NCBI GenBank assembly: GCA_018398805.1 | Contig: JAGFBZ010002567.1 | Location: forward strand, 1,242,501-1,306,500 | From: Hirundichthys speculiger | Taxonomy: Eukaryota > Chordata > Actinopteri > Beloniformes > Exocoetidae | Length of the DNA stretch: 64,000 nt | Direction of reading: 5' to 3' | Shown: positions 29,401-40,854 of the stretch, piece after piece | How positions within the stretch are numbered: the first letter of the stretch is position 1 | Layout of the letters: every line of letters starts with the position of its first letter | Notes under the pieces: model-generated | The model's input: only the letters and a program-made list of their open reading frames with translations | Told to the model about the DNA's origin: nothing | The model's database searches: none | Made by a program: the position numbers and the translations under genes

Positions 29401-32400
29401 AACTGTTGATGAGACAGGACAAGTTGCTCAAAGGCAGAGAAAATAATGACACAGCATTTGCACATAGATGGGACTGAAATTGTGTTTTAGTCCAGTCTTT
29501 ATCCTGATTATCAAGAAACTCTACTGCAAAAGTGTTGCTTAAATGTTACACAATCCGAAGTTCCAATTATTACACTTCTTCTGATTGTGTATGTTAACTG
29601 CACTGCACTTCCATCCACAACAAGTGTGTTTCTAGGCTTGTGTGAATCATGTCAGAAGATGTCTGGCTGCTCTACTTGGCTCTTGTTAAACAGGCACCTG
29701 ACAAGCAGTTTTGGATCATATTTACCACACTATCTGTACTTTCTGTTGGTCTCCACATGGCTGCAACAATGTGCTTGTTATAGCCAGAGGACAAAGCTGA
29801 CCTTCACTCCACAGAGACAGAGCTCACAACCTGCAGAGTTTCCACTTTCACACTGCAGCCAGGACCTTTGACAGTCACAACAGTTTACAACGCTTCCTCA
29901 AAGCATTCTGTAGGCATATGTTTGCATTGTCACATCCTGCATTCCACGCAAAAGGGATTTTGAATATGTTTCAGAATATTTTCTCAAGTAACTGCATATA
30001 CTAAATAACACTCTTGTTGTCTGAGTGCTTGTTTAACCTCAGCCATGCTTCTTGTCTGAATTCTAAATCTTCAACATCTGAGTATCCCATCGATTCTTGG
30101 CTAAATGCCTGACAGCGTCTTTAGCCTTTTCTGTCTATTTTTTGTGTGTCGGTTTGCTTGCTCTTGGTTAAAAAGACGTGGAACAGGAAAAAAAATGTGC
30201 TAGAGTCCAGAGAATTTGAGCGCTTTGAAAAGCTTAGAGCCTGCAGCTCAGCAGAAATCAACCGAAGCAGCTGATTACTTCAAGTGGCAAGGCGGCGAGC
30301 AGAGACTGACAAGAGCAAAAGCTCCTCTTCACCCTGGTTTTGATGATACTGCCAGCACTGTGTTTCATTCTCATCTGTCTCGTACAATAACAGTGACAGC
30401 CATTTATGCATTATGACGTGGGACTACCCCAGTGACCTCAAGCAATATCCATCATCTTAAGGTACCACTTACTCTCCATCTCAGCTTTCACTTTGTCCAA
30501 TTATCTAAGTGCAAAGGTGATCCCTTTTCTTTCCAAGTCTGCTTATCTCTGTTGATGATGATTTTCTGTCACATAGCTGCCGAAAGTCAATTTTTGACAT
30601 CCTGGTAAAGTGCTATCACTTTGTCCTTTTATTCTATGAGCAATTACAACATGTATGGAGATGGATAGTTGCTGAAAAATGCAATTATGTGACAAACAAA
30701 GAGCAAACCCTCTGAATGGAAGAAGAAAAAAGAGGTAGCAACCGCAAAGAAAGAAACTGGAAAAAAACCTAAGAGGAACTGTTTTATATATTTTCCATTT
30801 GTCCCCTCAGAGATATAATAAGACAATCTGCTTCAGCCGCTCAGATGAACTCCTAATTAAACAGATTCAGATTTTCTTCAATTTTCCACACATTCTGGAG
30901 AAGGTGTTGCTTCTATGTTCCTCCCCACGTGTGTCAAACTAACACTTACTAGTCAGTTATGCTCAGATTTCCATCTGTCTCCACACTTAGATAAGCACTG
31001 AGAAAGACAATATAGCCTTTCCTGAAATTTTATTTAGAAATGTAATCACACAGCCTCATGTGCAGAAAGCTTTTAAGGCTAAGGAGTAAAGCACTCAACT
31101 TGTTTTTGTGTGAATGTGTGAACTGAAATGCTTAAATTTAAATACTAATAATGTAGATGTGACATATCTATTGTGCAAATTGCCTCTTTTGTCAAAAGAT
31201 GAAAGGTTAAGTCTGTCTGAGCATACTGAGCAACCATGATCTGCAAAACACTGACTTGAACTGAATAAATGTTCAGGTCATCCCATGTTTGGGACTTTTT
31301 TTTCTGAATGGCTTAGCCAACTGCCATCCAATCCTTGAAAGATATTGATCAACAAAGAATGATATGGCCTGATATCAGGACAAAGTGGGCTTGGTACATA
31401 CACTGTTAGCCTTTTACAGACAGGAATCACTCATTAGGGGCACAGCAGTGGAGAAAAACTCCATTGTTGTGGGTGAATATTTAGGATAAAGCTAAACACT
31501 TCATCCTAAAACCTGGGATAATATAGGATAATAAGGATAAAGGATATAATAAAGGATAATAAATGCAATAATTGTATCTTCTCACAGGATTTCATGTTTT
31601 GCAAATATGCCGTGGACTCATCACACTACAGGGCATAAAAATCTGGAGATGCACACTGGCTGCAACATAAGATAAGCTCCTGGTGTGTCAAGTATTGTGA
31701 TGTCAATTTTAGTATATGCTGCCATTCTTGACCTCATGACTATAAACTTCACCGCAGAGCTCAGAGAGACCTCCAGAACCAGGAAACCCTGTCCTCCAAG
31801 ATGTCCTGGATGACTCTAAAAGTATTTCAGGAGGTATATGTTCATTATTTGGACATCTATACGTGTAGATACAAATGGACAAACTAATTTATGGAATAAA
31901 TATGGTTTCTTAATCATTTAACAGCATAATATTATGTAGTGTTGACAAGTCAAGGAGAGCAGGGTGATCAGAAACAAGATAACATTGATGGCTATATCAC
32001 CCTCTTTTCATCTTGCATAATTGGCAATCTCACATTCTGTGTCTGTCTTGTGAATGATAAATACTTGAATATGAATATGTCGTACCCAGATCTGCAGTTT
32101 GATCCTCTTGTCGTTCTTGTACACAGTCTTCACTTTGAAGTCGATTCCCACTGTGCTGACGAAGGCTGAAGTGAAGGCATCATCGGCATATCGGAACAGG
32201 AAGGACGTTTTACCCACGCTGCTGTTGCCAATGATCAGCAGCTTAAACATGTAGTCAAAATTTTGGTCTCCTCCCTCTCCTTTCCCTTTGACATCCTGAG
32301 TGGCAGCCATCTGAAAATCACCCCAAAAAAGGTGTTGGAAAAATGCATTAGGAGCTTTCAGCTGAAGCTGGTGTGAACCTTATCCTAGGACTGGCACACG

Positions 32401-34129
32401 TGAACATGCAACCTCACCTCATAAGGTTATATGTAGAACTTAGCTGAGTTAGCTGATCTGATCTACTAATAATGCTACAATGCTCTATAATATGCACTGA
32501 TATGAACATGTCACAACCAGTACAAGAGGCTCAGAGTAGTTTAGAAAGGTTATTATGAGATTGTTTCTCCATTACTCTCAAACCTGTCTTAAAGGGATTT
32601 GACAGAACAGCATCACAGCTGAGGAGACTGAAGTAAAGAGGAGTATCATCTCTTAATATTTCTTATTTGTTAAATGCATTGTGGGAAATAAACAAGAATT
32701 AGCCTTACCCTTTTCAGTAAAACTATAACCGCCTGTATATAATCTATGAAAGGCCCACAAAATTCACTATCTGTCTGTCACTAATATTTTTTTTTTCTAC
32801 ATTTTTATGTGTCCCTCTTTGTGTGCAGAGTACAGTATAAGCTTGTTTTACAGGCCACACATCAGAGCTGACAGAAGGCTGCGTCAGGCAAACCAGCGTG
32901 AGCAGAGCGTCAAGCTGTCCTATCAATGAGTATTAGATAACAAGCTGAGCTTGTGGTTTTTTTTTTTTCTCTCAAACTAATCTATTTGATCACATCTGAG
33001 CATTGATGTTAATGATGTTATCATTTAGAGGGCAGTTACTGGCTCATAAATACATTTCAGATTGCTACTGAAAACATGCCCCCCAGTTATAACTCTATTT
33101 AACTCTATGTAACAGTTCTGCATGTCATGTTTCGAGTCTCCCTTTGTGGTCATGTTTAAGCAAACACTAAGTCTGCTGCCATATTAGAAATGCTACAGTT
33201 CACATTTGCACACAGATCAGAGCAGAATATGAAAAGGAGCTTTCTCTTAACATCTTAACAGCGCATCTTCATTGAGCATTTCCGTACAAGCTGTCAGCCA
33301 TCGACAAGCTCGAGCGCAGTCGTCTTTCCTGCAAGGTGAACGTGTGCAGCCCAGCTCTCTCTCTCCGTAGCATATGCAGTAAATAAAAGATGCCGGACCT
33401 CCATCACGCACGTCCTGTGGTGGGTTTTCTGCTCGCTTCCGTGTATGAAACACTACGGGACGTGCAAGGACATCGTCTGCAGAATATAACCGTAATGATG
33501 GCATTTACGCCAAACCGGTCATCTTGATGTGAAAATAGCTACTCGATACCGCGTAGCGAGGAGTCGCGTGCCACATAAACGCCAGACGAGCAGTTCTGGG
33601 CAGGAGGTCATTTTATCTTTCCCTTTGCATTCTTCCACATAACTGTAAATGTAAGAAACTAAAGAAAACGCATCGAGGACAGTCTGTGAACGAACCTGCT
33701 TTGAAGGCCTCGGCTCTATCTGTGTCTGCGCCTGCTGTGCGGGGTTCGGGTTTTTATCCGTTTAATGTGACGCGGGTGGTGATTTTCTTGCCCCTCCGTG
33801 TCTACGGACCAGTTTCAGCACCTGGGAGCTGTCCCCTTCGTTTCGGGATCTGGCACGCACGCGCCCGAAGCGCGAGCGAAGGGGGAAGCGCGTGTCTTGT
33901 ACGTCTTTGACGTCACGAAGACGATGAAGTAGGGGGTTTGTAGTTTTTTGCGCGGATTTGACCGCAAAGGCGGAGTACGGCATCAAAAGCGGGGATTTGA
34001 CTACAGCACTCAGCGAACAGACCGTTCCTGTCATACAGGAGCAATATTACAGCTGTAAGACCCCTCACTAGGGACAAATTAGTCCTTTCAGGGCAGAATT
34101 ATACAGCTTACCTTCCCATACAAGTCCAT
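24929..34129 (-). CDS. rab3c: Rab3 small GTPase, best assigned RAB3C
   Basis: Rab3 GTPases control docking and release of secretory and synaptic vesicles. Coding exons, in transcript order on the minus strand, are 34129-34112, 32310-32086, 28968-28850, 25459-25335 and 25119-24929: 678 nt, 225 residues. Visible are the P-loop GNSSVGKTS, switch I with the Rab3 [13 protein letters not shown] block, DTAGQERYR of switch II, GNKCD and ETSAKD for guanine binding, and a C-terminal CNC double-geranylgeranylation signal. [33 protein letters not shown] is closer to RAB3C than RAB3A, 3B or 3D. Exon 2 begins exactly at the internal ATG, as in human RAB3C, where exon 1 also contributes a short phase-0 coding piece. 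Rab3a was considered, but linkage to pde4d and plk2 in opposite orientation supports rab3c. Confidence 0.88.
25927..26291. mobile_element. Tc1-type MITE (365 bp) in rab3c intron 3
   Basis: The ends are cagtcatggaaaaaattatt (25927) and its inverse (26291), extending through ttagaccacc, with TA on both sides (25925-25926, 26292-26293). There is no transposase. The interior is short and AT-rich, as in non-autonomous Tc1/mariner derivatives common in fish introns. Confidence 0.85.
26294..26562 (-). mobile_element. insertion of AT tract plus 101-bp unit, nested at the MITE end
   Basis: About 160 bp of AT-rich microsatellite (AT with ATCT and GT interruptions) is joined to a 101-bp unit (26454-26554). 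The same unit occurs at 35209-35309. The 13-mer ttccatgactgta, which is the right end of the flanking MITE, appears at 26281-26293 and again at 26563-26575, so it looks like a target-site duplication. On the minus strand the AT tract would be the 3' tail, which suggests a retroposed element. The family is not recognised. Confidence 0.6.
28971..28990. repeat. (AC)n microsatellite at a rab3c acceptor
   Basis: An AC run directly abuts rab3c exon 3 and forms, on the minus strand, the GT-rich stretch preceding the AG acceptor at 28970-28969 in place of an ordinary polypyrimidine tract. Confidence 0.85.
28991..32085 (-). other. rab3c: rab3c intron 2
   Basis: No exon or recognisable mobile element is seen. 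A cluster of irregular GGATAA units occurs at about 31488-31562. Confidence 0.5.
33250..33960. promoter_or_regulatory. CpG-rich segment in rab3c intron 1 with a CRE
   Basis: CpG dinucleotides are dense here (for example around 33540-33560 and 33830-33915) against a CpG-poor background, and TGACGTCA lies at 33908-33915. The segment sits just downstream of the inferred rab3c exon 1, so it could be a promoter-proximal island or an alternative promoter. Confidence 0.45.
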
Positions 34130-34345
34130 TTTATCTTCGGTATTATTTCATCTATGTGTTTTACAATTCTCTGCAGTATTCCATCAACTCCCAGTTGATC
34201 AGCATGTATTTTTTTTTTCCGGAAGCAAATATAATTGCCTCTCCTTTCGGCTGTGCTCCGGTTCCTCCGCCCCTGGAGCAGCTCCGCTTCAGAGGGAGCA
34301 GGCGGCTGAGCAAATAAGAGCCTGAATCCTGATGAATGCTGTTAT
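34130..34345 (-). promoter_or_regulatory. rab3c: probable rab3c 5'UTR and core promoter
   Basis: Upstream of the exon 1 ATG (34129) the minus strand shows an in-frame TGA six codons before it. Farther up (about 34245-34320) is GC-rich sequence with a GGGGCGG GC box (minus strand). There is no clear TATA. Confidence 0.45.
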
Positions 34346-35159
34346 CACTGGCCCTTCAGTCAGAGCCAGAGCAGGATGAGGGTCTTTTTTTGCAATTATA
34401 ATTACGCCTCTTTTAGGCGGATTGAAATGCATGCATAATCATGTTCAGAGCAACATTTTACATGTGCATTTCCTGCAGTTCACTGAAAAGTCGTCTCAAG
34501 TCTGAAGCCTTCTTATCCTGTAATAAAGAGGCATTATCACTACACACATCAGACATTATATAACCCTGGACTACAAATCAGAAACTACCCATCAGGATAA
34601 TTGTATCATGCACTTGGCAGACATTTGATAGGGCGTGTATGAAGTTGTAGGGCGGGCTGTGCTGAGGGTTCGGCCTTTGACTGGACGGTCTGTGTGTGCA
34701 GGCTGCTGACTGAGCAGCACCAGAGGGGGCGGGTCAGGTAGGCAAAACACATGCGTGTCTCAAAAATCCTCTTTCTTTTGTTCTATATCTTTTATAAGTG
34801 TTGAAAATACGCCTCTTATCCCATCTTTGTATGGGTACCTTTCTCATATGATATAATGCAACTTTTGCGTCTCATGCACCAGCTGCGTCTAGATTTCGGA
34901 AGTCCTCAGACTCCGTCAGTGTTATTAAACGCAGCTTTTCGAGTAATTTGCATATGTGGCGCTCATCTCTGTCGAAAATGAACAGATTTGAACCGACAGG
35001 CCGCGTTGTTTCCGTCCAAACGTGTGGTAAACAGTGGGAAGCTAAAACTTTCTAGAATGCTTCGGCAGGAGAAAGGGCCGCGTTGGCGACACCTACCGGT
35101 AGAAAAGGTGTACTGCGTTGTCTTAACAGCATTCAAAATTCCAACCCTCAAGCTTTTGA

Positions 35160-35215
<56 letters not shown>

Positions 35216-36122
35216 GTGTGTATCTTTTTTAAATAATGTTTTCTTTTATTACGACAGAAGGTATGAACTATGTGCCAACTACAGTTTGCCATGTGCAAAC
35301 TTCAGGCCTCTCCTACAGTTCCAATGTGGTCCAGTACCGTCATAAACACAAGTCACAAGTCCTTTTAACAGATGACAGTGCATGTTGATTTGTTTACCAG
35401 CTGGAGCTCAGTAGAACCGCCGAAGAAAGTAAAGAAGACGCATTTCAGTTTCCAACAGCAGCAGGTGATGAAATCCCAGCTGTCAACGCTACAATGTGGT
35501 CAGCTGTAATGTAGCTTATGCTCTGTATCTCTAAAAATAAACATGCACTGTTTGAAAATGCTTTGTAAAAGTATGCAAAAATACTACACACGACAGTAGC
35601 ATCCTAAAAAAACAGAAACACCAACAGGTGTGAATACATGAGCACCTTAGCATGGAGCCCTTTAGCACCCATTAGCTGTTAGCACCCTGTAGTAATGACA
35701 CTAACGGACAAAGAGCAGCCAGTCAACTGAATTTACTTGACAAAATTCAGAACCATACAACACAAAGTGAAACCTGCTTTCTACACTCTACACATTTTGA
35801 CAGGAACCGACCCAGAAGACACAAGGAACCCTGGGGAACCAAATATGTACTTCCTGTATATTTGGGTTTTTTGAGTCTCGATACATTGGTCAGTTTAAAA
35901 TATATTTTTATGAAACTTGACCAAGATTTGTTTATTATCTTCAAAATTACATTGTCCCCTCTATCCTAAGTTGTATAGAATAGGAGACATACCCTCCAAA
36001 CGATTTGGTCCCATTGACTCTCATTATGATCTCATATTTTGGAGGTACTGCAATCCTGACATACTGTATTATAATGCTTTCCCCACAAATACCTAATAAG
36101 TATAAGCCTCTGCCGTCTAAAG
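34346..36122. other. rab3c-antkmt divergent intergenic region
   Basis: The two genes are head to head here. Antkmt needs an untranslated exon 1, because its start exon opens with an acceptor at 36946-36951. Possible donors are near 34735 (cag|gtaggc) and 35026 (gtg|gtaaac); I cannot choose. The region also holds an (AT)n tract (35162-35210) with the second 101-bp repeat. Confidence 0.35.
35162..35309 (-). mobile_element. second copy of AT tract plus 101-bp unit
   Basis: An (AT)n tract (35162-35210) is followed by a 101-bp unit (35209-35309) that is nearly identical to 26454-26554, with the same order and the same ends (tatccgtg ... cttcaggcct). It contains a small inverted repeat gtttgc/gcaaac near its right end. 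I saw no clear target-site duplication. Confidence 0.6.
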
Positions 36123-36232
36123 CAGCGGTTCTCAACTGGTCTGGCTTCCTTCCCCAGGCAAAGGCCCACGACCCACTGAAAACGGGTCTGCGACCCACTT
36201 TTGGGTCGCGACCCACCAGTTGAGAACCACTG
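36123..36232. mobile_element. 110-bp hAT-type MITE
   Basis: Terminal inverted repeats start CAGCGGTTCTCAACTGGT (left) and CAGTGGTTCTCAACTGGTGG (right, inverse). They are flanked by 8-bp near-identical sites (gtctaaag at 36115-36122, ttctaaag at 36233-36240), the length typical of hAT insertions. The interior is CG-rich (gggtcgcgaccc) with no coding capacity. Confidence 0.85.
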
Positions 36233-36579
36233 TTCTAAAGGAATTCCTGCCTGGCACACAGGGACCCCGCAGCTCAGAGGCAGAGTAGGAAGAGGAGGAA
36301 GAGGCAAAGGAGAATGACAGTAGAGATCAAGAAATGGGGAAATCATGTGGACTCCCATGCCTAAAGAGGCCCTGCCATTCTTTCCCCCTCCTATCTTGAG
36401 GAGGCATCTCGTCATGGAGCAGGTTAGCAGAGATTTTATGGCACCAGCCATTTGAAAGAGGAGCCATTTGCTCAGAGGACTGTCTTCACCCAGCCTGGTC
36501 CTACAAGCCCAGGGCCAGGTCCATGGTCAGGAGCAGGAGCCACAGCTAGGGCCCTTCAGAAAGCACAGGCAGGTGTGTC

Positions 36580-36690
36580 TTGGTGTGTCTCGTGCCCATG
36601 GTGCAGAAGGATGTGGAACCAGTGTGCCAAATGTGAAGCACCCCTCAGTGTGTGGTTTGTGCCTTCAATTGTAAATGCACACATGACAAA
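36580..36690 (+). pseudogene. possible piggyBac C-terminal cysteine-rich remnant
   Basis: A short stretch reads KD followed by NQCAKCEAPLSV (36600-36660), like the C-terminal zinc-binding region of piggyBac-family transposases (QC-KC-VPLC-). Frames shift and the rest of the gene is absent. It lies just upstream of antkmt. Chance similarity cannot be excluded. Confidence 0.3.
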
Positions 36691-36976
36691 ATCGACATAA
36701 AAACATTAAGAAATAATTAACTTTACATCTCTGGTTAGGTCTGAAGTAAAGGTTATAAAGAGTACGTTTTTTTGAATAAACTCCCATTGCTTCCAAAAGC
36801 CAGAAATTGTACTTCATTTAGAAATCATACCCTGTATCAAAAGTAAATGAACAAGATTATATGTTAGCTGTAAAGTATTTGAACCTCTACTGCAGTTAAG
36901 TTTACATTATCAGTCTTGATAAAGGGTAGATATTTTGTGTTTTTGTTTTCAGCTAGTGATTTCCGCACACTTTGCA

Positions 36977-39900
36977 ATGGAGGACCCGATTGATTTGATT
37001 CTGCAAGACAGCAGGACCTTTTCTACCAACAGACCCCACGTCATGGTGTCAGCCTGCTCAGGTGCCCTGCTCACAGGCCTGTACGGCGTATGGAGCCTCT
37101 TCGTCTTGCCTGGTTTCCGTAAAGTCCCATGGAGCCTCAAGGTGCTAAACTTTTCTTGTATATGCTTCGCCTTTTTGCCATTCTTTCAGTAAATGGCACG
37201 TGTGTGACATCAAAGAAATTAGGCCACTATCTTTCTTGCACATTAATGATAATTTGCTTATTTTGGAGCATAGTGCTCCGTGCAAGCAACAAATGTGGGA
37301 GAAAAGTACAAGGGTAAGTCTACATTCATAATCACAATCATGTTTTATTAAAAACTTTACAGTCAACAAGAACCCTTGTCTTAAATGTTATTGCTTAAAA
37401 CGTCTTTCGTGTGAATTTTGCTATATTATGCTTTGTTGTTGCTTCTGTTGCTGCCAGATACACCACAGATAATAATCTAATTAAATGGAGAAAAAAACAT
37501 ATTCATACAATATGGCAGATTTATGCAGGACTCCACTGAGCGAAATAAGAAAAGGGCTGACTGTTGTGTGCAAAAGGAATTTGCAAAAATGTTTCCCAGA
37601 AGAACATTTTATTGCAAAAAGATGAACAGTGTTACTTACTTTACCTGTCAGATTGGTGTATATTTTGTGTGAAGCATTTGCAGGGGAAAAAAAAAAAACA
37701 AAAATCAGAAAATTGTTTTTTGATATTTTGGTTTTATTTTAAATAGCTGCTGTCATTCCAGGCTGCAGTGCTTACTCTTACTGTAGGGTGAAATGCAAAT
37801 TAAAATTATTTCACCTTCCTTCTGTTCAATTCAACTCAAATTCAAAAATACTGTTTTTCTCTTATTCACTTTTGTTAAAGTAATATTTACAGTACCGTAC
37901 TACTGTAGCACCTGTCATATGTGTTGACTAACTAACTTCTTGTACTGTGGTTCAGGTCCCATATTTGCCCTCCAGTAAAGATCAGACACTGAATGTTATA
38001 AAGCTGCTTGAGGGACGAAGAGGTCGCTTAGCAGATCTGGGATCAGGAGATGGAAGACTGGTAAGTGACAAAAAACTGTTAAAAAGAGAAGTTGTACATC
38101 AAACTGTGCAAATGTAAGGGATGCACGATAACTTTTTTTTAAAGCGATAACCGATAACTTTCAGCTCCTAAAGGCCGATACCGATACCGATAACACACAG
38201 ATCATTACATCAATACTATGAACAAAACCAAAAACAGTTTTGACTCTTTATATGAACAGATATTTGTTTTTTCCAATGAAGAACTATTGGCAAGCCTCTC
38301 AAGCATTTTCATAAAGCTATCAAACAAACCTATTTGATATCTCACATCAACTTAAATAAGGTTCATTACTGACTGATATAAAAACAAAGCCTGTAACTGA
38401 TGGAAATACATGCATCAGAATTACTAACTGAAAAAATACATTCCTCAATGACAATAAAAAATAATGCACAGGTCATAATGTACTGACACAAGTTAGACTT
38501 GTCTGTGTAAATAAACTGAAAAAGTGCGCTCCATAGTAACAAAGAAATTACGTTTAAAGGATTTTGGCTTGCGGTTCCATTCAAATGAACGCCTTTAATT
38601 AAAGTAAATGAGGTTTAGTAGTTTTTTTTTTTTTTTTTTTTAATCTCATGGAAGCTTTAGATGAGAGAGATGATGTTGATGAGCAGAGAGGAGAGGAGAG
38701 GGGAGCGGAGGGGTTGATTTGCTGCTGGCTTGCCCACGTTAGCTCATGTTAGTGCGATTTCAAAACTCCATGGAAGCAACGGTTATGTTTCAGGTGGCTG
38801 ATGGGGTTTTGACGTATTAAAGCTTGTGCTATTTTTCCCTCCTTTGTTCGGAGCATTTGTCATAAATAACCAGCGAACTATCTTCTTCTGAAACTTTAAC
38901 GAAGTTCTACACCATCGCCGCCATGTTTTTTTTTTTTTCAGCGCGCTGTTCCGCAATGCTGCATTCAAGGTGTAACGAAAATTCCTTCGTTCCCTCGTTT
39001 GCTCGTCGTTCTTTCGGCCTTATCTATTTTTTCTATTTTTTATGTGTAACATGTGGGAAAATACTGCGAAAATGTAATTAAAGTCAGCAACTACCAAAAT
39101 GATGACTGAGTTAACAAGTTGTTTTCTGGCATGAGGGGGTATTCTTGATTTTCCTTACTGAGAAATCGTTTTTCTGATTATGCCGATGTCACTTGAACAT
39201 AACATTCACTGCCGGTCATTCAAGGCTCAGAGGGAGCGAGGCACTGTCGTGTTAAAAAATAAATATATATGTTCTCGGGCTATTCGTCATGATATCGGAC
39301 TTATCGGGATGACGTCATAATTTCCTGTTATCGGCCCGATAGTTATCGTGCATCCCTAGCAAATGTGATGGCAAACAATGCTGGGTTTCATTTTACTCAG
39401 TCCTGTTGGATTTCCAGGTGTTTGCCGCCTCTTCTGCTGGTTTCCAGTGTACGGGGTTTGAGATTAATTCAATCTTAGTGACGTACTCCAGGAGCAAGGC
39501 CTACTGGACAGGAGTCCCGTCCAGCCAGGCAACCTTTGTAAATAAAGACTTCTGGAAGGTAAGATCCGCTCAGAAAGGACTGTTTTTCACCCACTGGGTC
39601 AAAGTCATGTTTGGCTTGTACTTCTGTTGCAGACTGATTTGTCTTCATACAACAATGTGACAGTTTTCCTTGCTCCAGGAGTGGTGAGTGGCTCTCTTAT
39701 GAAGGATCAGCTCTGCTCCATCCTGTAGATGGCTTGATGCTGTTTGTTTAACACACGTAGCACTAGTTGCTGAGTTGTGTTTTCTAAATGGCTTACAGAT
39801 GGAGGTGCTGGGGGAGAAGCTGTTGAAGGAGCTGCCTGATGAAGCGCGTGTCGTCGCCTGTCGTTTTCCTTTTCCAAACTGGCCTCAAAAATCATCTGCT

Positions 39901-39987
39901 GGTTCTGGCCTGGACCAGACCTTTGCTTATGACATCAGTAGTGTTCGCTCACACTTAAAAAAATGCACCAAACAGATAAACAGTTAG
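36977..39987 (+). CDS. antkmt: adenine nucleotide translocase lysine N-methyltransferase (FAM173A)
   Basis: ANTKMT trimethylates a lysine of the mitochondrial ADP/ATP carrier. Coding exons are 36977-37141, 37956-38060, 39418-39558, 39633-39683 and 39799-39987; the phases fit and give 216 residues. The start exon opens at 36952 after a ttttcag acceptor, so a 5' untranslated exon lies upstream. An N-terminal hydrophobic segment (about residues 25-45) precedes LPGFRKVPWSLKVPYLPSS, a block shared with human ANTKMT. The SAM-binding motif DLGSGDGRL follows, then GFEINSILV (the human paralogues have YELNPWLV here), then VTVFLAPGV and ARVVACRFPFPNW. FLAP and the MEDPID start favour ANTKMT over its paralogue ATPSCKMT (FAM173B). 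The C-terminus is short. Intron 2 carries a hAT-like element. Confidence 0.88.
38116..39358. mobile_element. hAT-like DNA transposon, non-autonomous, 1243 bp
   Basis: The ends are inverted copies of aGGGATGCACGATAACt, and an exact 8-bp target-site duplication gcaaatgt flanks them (38108-38115 and 39359-39366). Subterminal GATACCGATACCGATAAC repeats occur near the left end, with ttatcggcccgatag near the right. There is no intact transposase. A minus-strand frame at 38968-38783 has a weak likeness to a BED-type zinc finger (KGGKNSTSFNTSKPH). The element lies in antkmt intron 2 and also contains a TGACGTCA at 39310-39317. Confidence 0.85.
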
Positions 39988-40076
39988 ATATATATGCAGG
40001 GATATAGAACTAACAAGACTATAGATCAACGACTTTATTCCCAGGGGGAATTGTAGTTGGAACAGCAGTTCACAGA

Positions 40077-40082
40077 AATAAA
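40077..40082 (+). terminator. antkmt: candidate poly(A) signal of antkmt
   Basis: AATAAA lies 90 nt after the antkmt stop in an A-rich context. A second candidate (aataaaatg) lies at about 40438. Confidence 0.55.
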
Positions 40083-40854
40083 AAAATAAGAAGAGAAGAA
40101 AATCAATGACTTCAGGTAACTATAAAGATTTTGCATTAAGACAGATTACAACACTGAAAATTAAAAATCAAGATTACTAATAACTCATTAACATCTTATT
40201 TCCTAAAAAAATTTTGATTCGTCTGATCACAGGACTTTTTTTTCCCTCTGGATTCTCTGAAATTGTTAAAGACACGTGCCGTAAATGATGAAACTTTTGT
40301 ATTCTGTGCTAAATACTCAAAGAAATGTTGTGGTTGCCATCCTGTGGAAGATTGTCAGTGATGAACCCCAACTCATCCCTACTTCTGAAAGACTCACTGT
40401 AAAAACAATCAGATATGAGATCTGGCACAAGGTGTTAATAAAATGTCTCACTTTTAACATTTGATAAGTGGTCTTTGTGCTTTCCTTAGTTCAATATATT
40501 GTTTTAAATTATTTTCAAATCCTGACACACTGCTTTTATTTCCATTTGACAGTGTCTGAACATTTCTGAAATCAGTTTCCTCTACCTCTACAAGCTAGAA
40601 CACCAGTCATACCACTGCTTGAATGACATCTACACACTTTACTATTCACGCATTTTGTACACGCACACACACACACAATGGAAATAAAAAGTATATCAAA
40701 CCTTTTGGAGCAAACACTTTTTTTTTTTGCATTAATTTACCAGAAAATGATGATCTGATCTTCATCCAAGTCAGTAAGAGATGAGCTCAATGTGCTTAAG
40801 ATGATAACAAACATCATTTTGCGTGTCTTCATTGACCACACTAATTAAACCTTC

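Noticed and set aside
24929..34129. Assignment as rab3a beside pde4c
   Set aside because: Human RAB3A and PDE4C are also neighbours but point the same way. Here the orientation is opposite, plk2 is linked and residue patterns favour RAB3C and PDE4D.
36937..36976. Start of antkmt in an upstream frame
   Set aside because: An acceptor at 36946-36951 opens the exon, and MEDPID at 36977 matches the family start.
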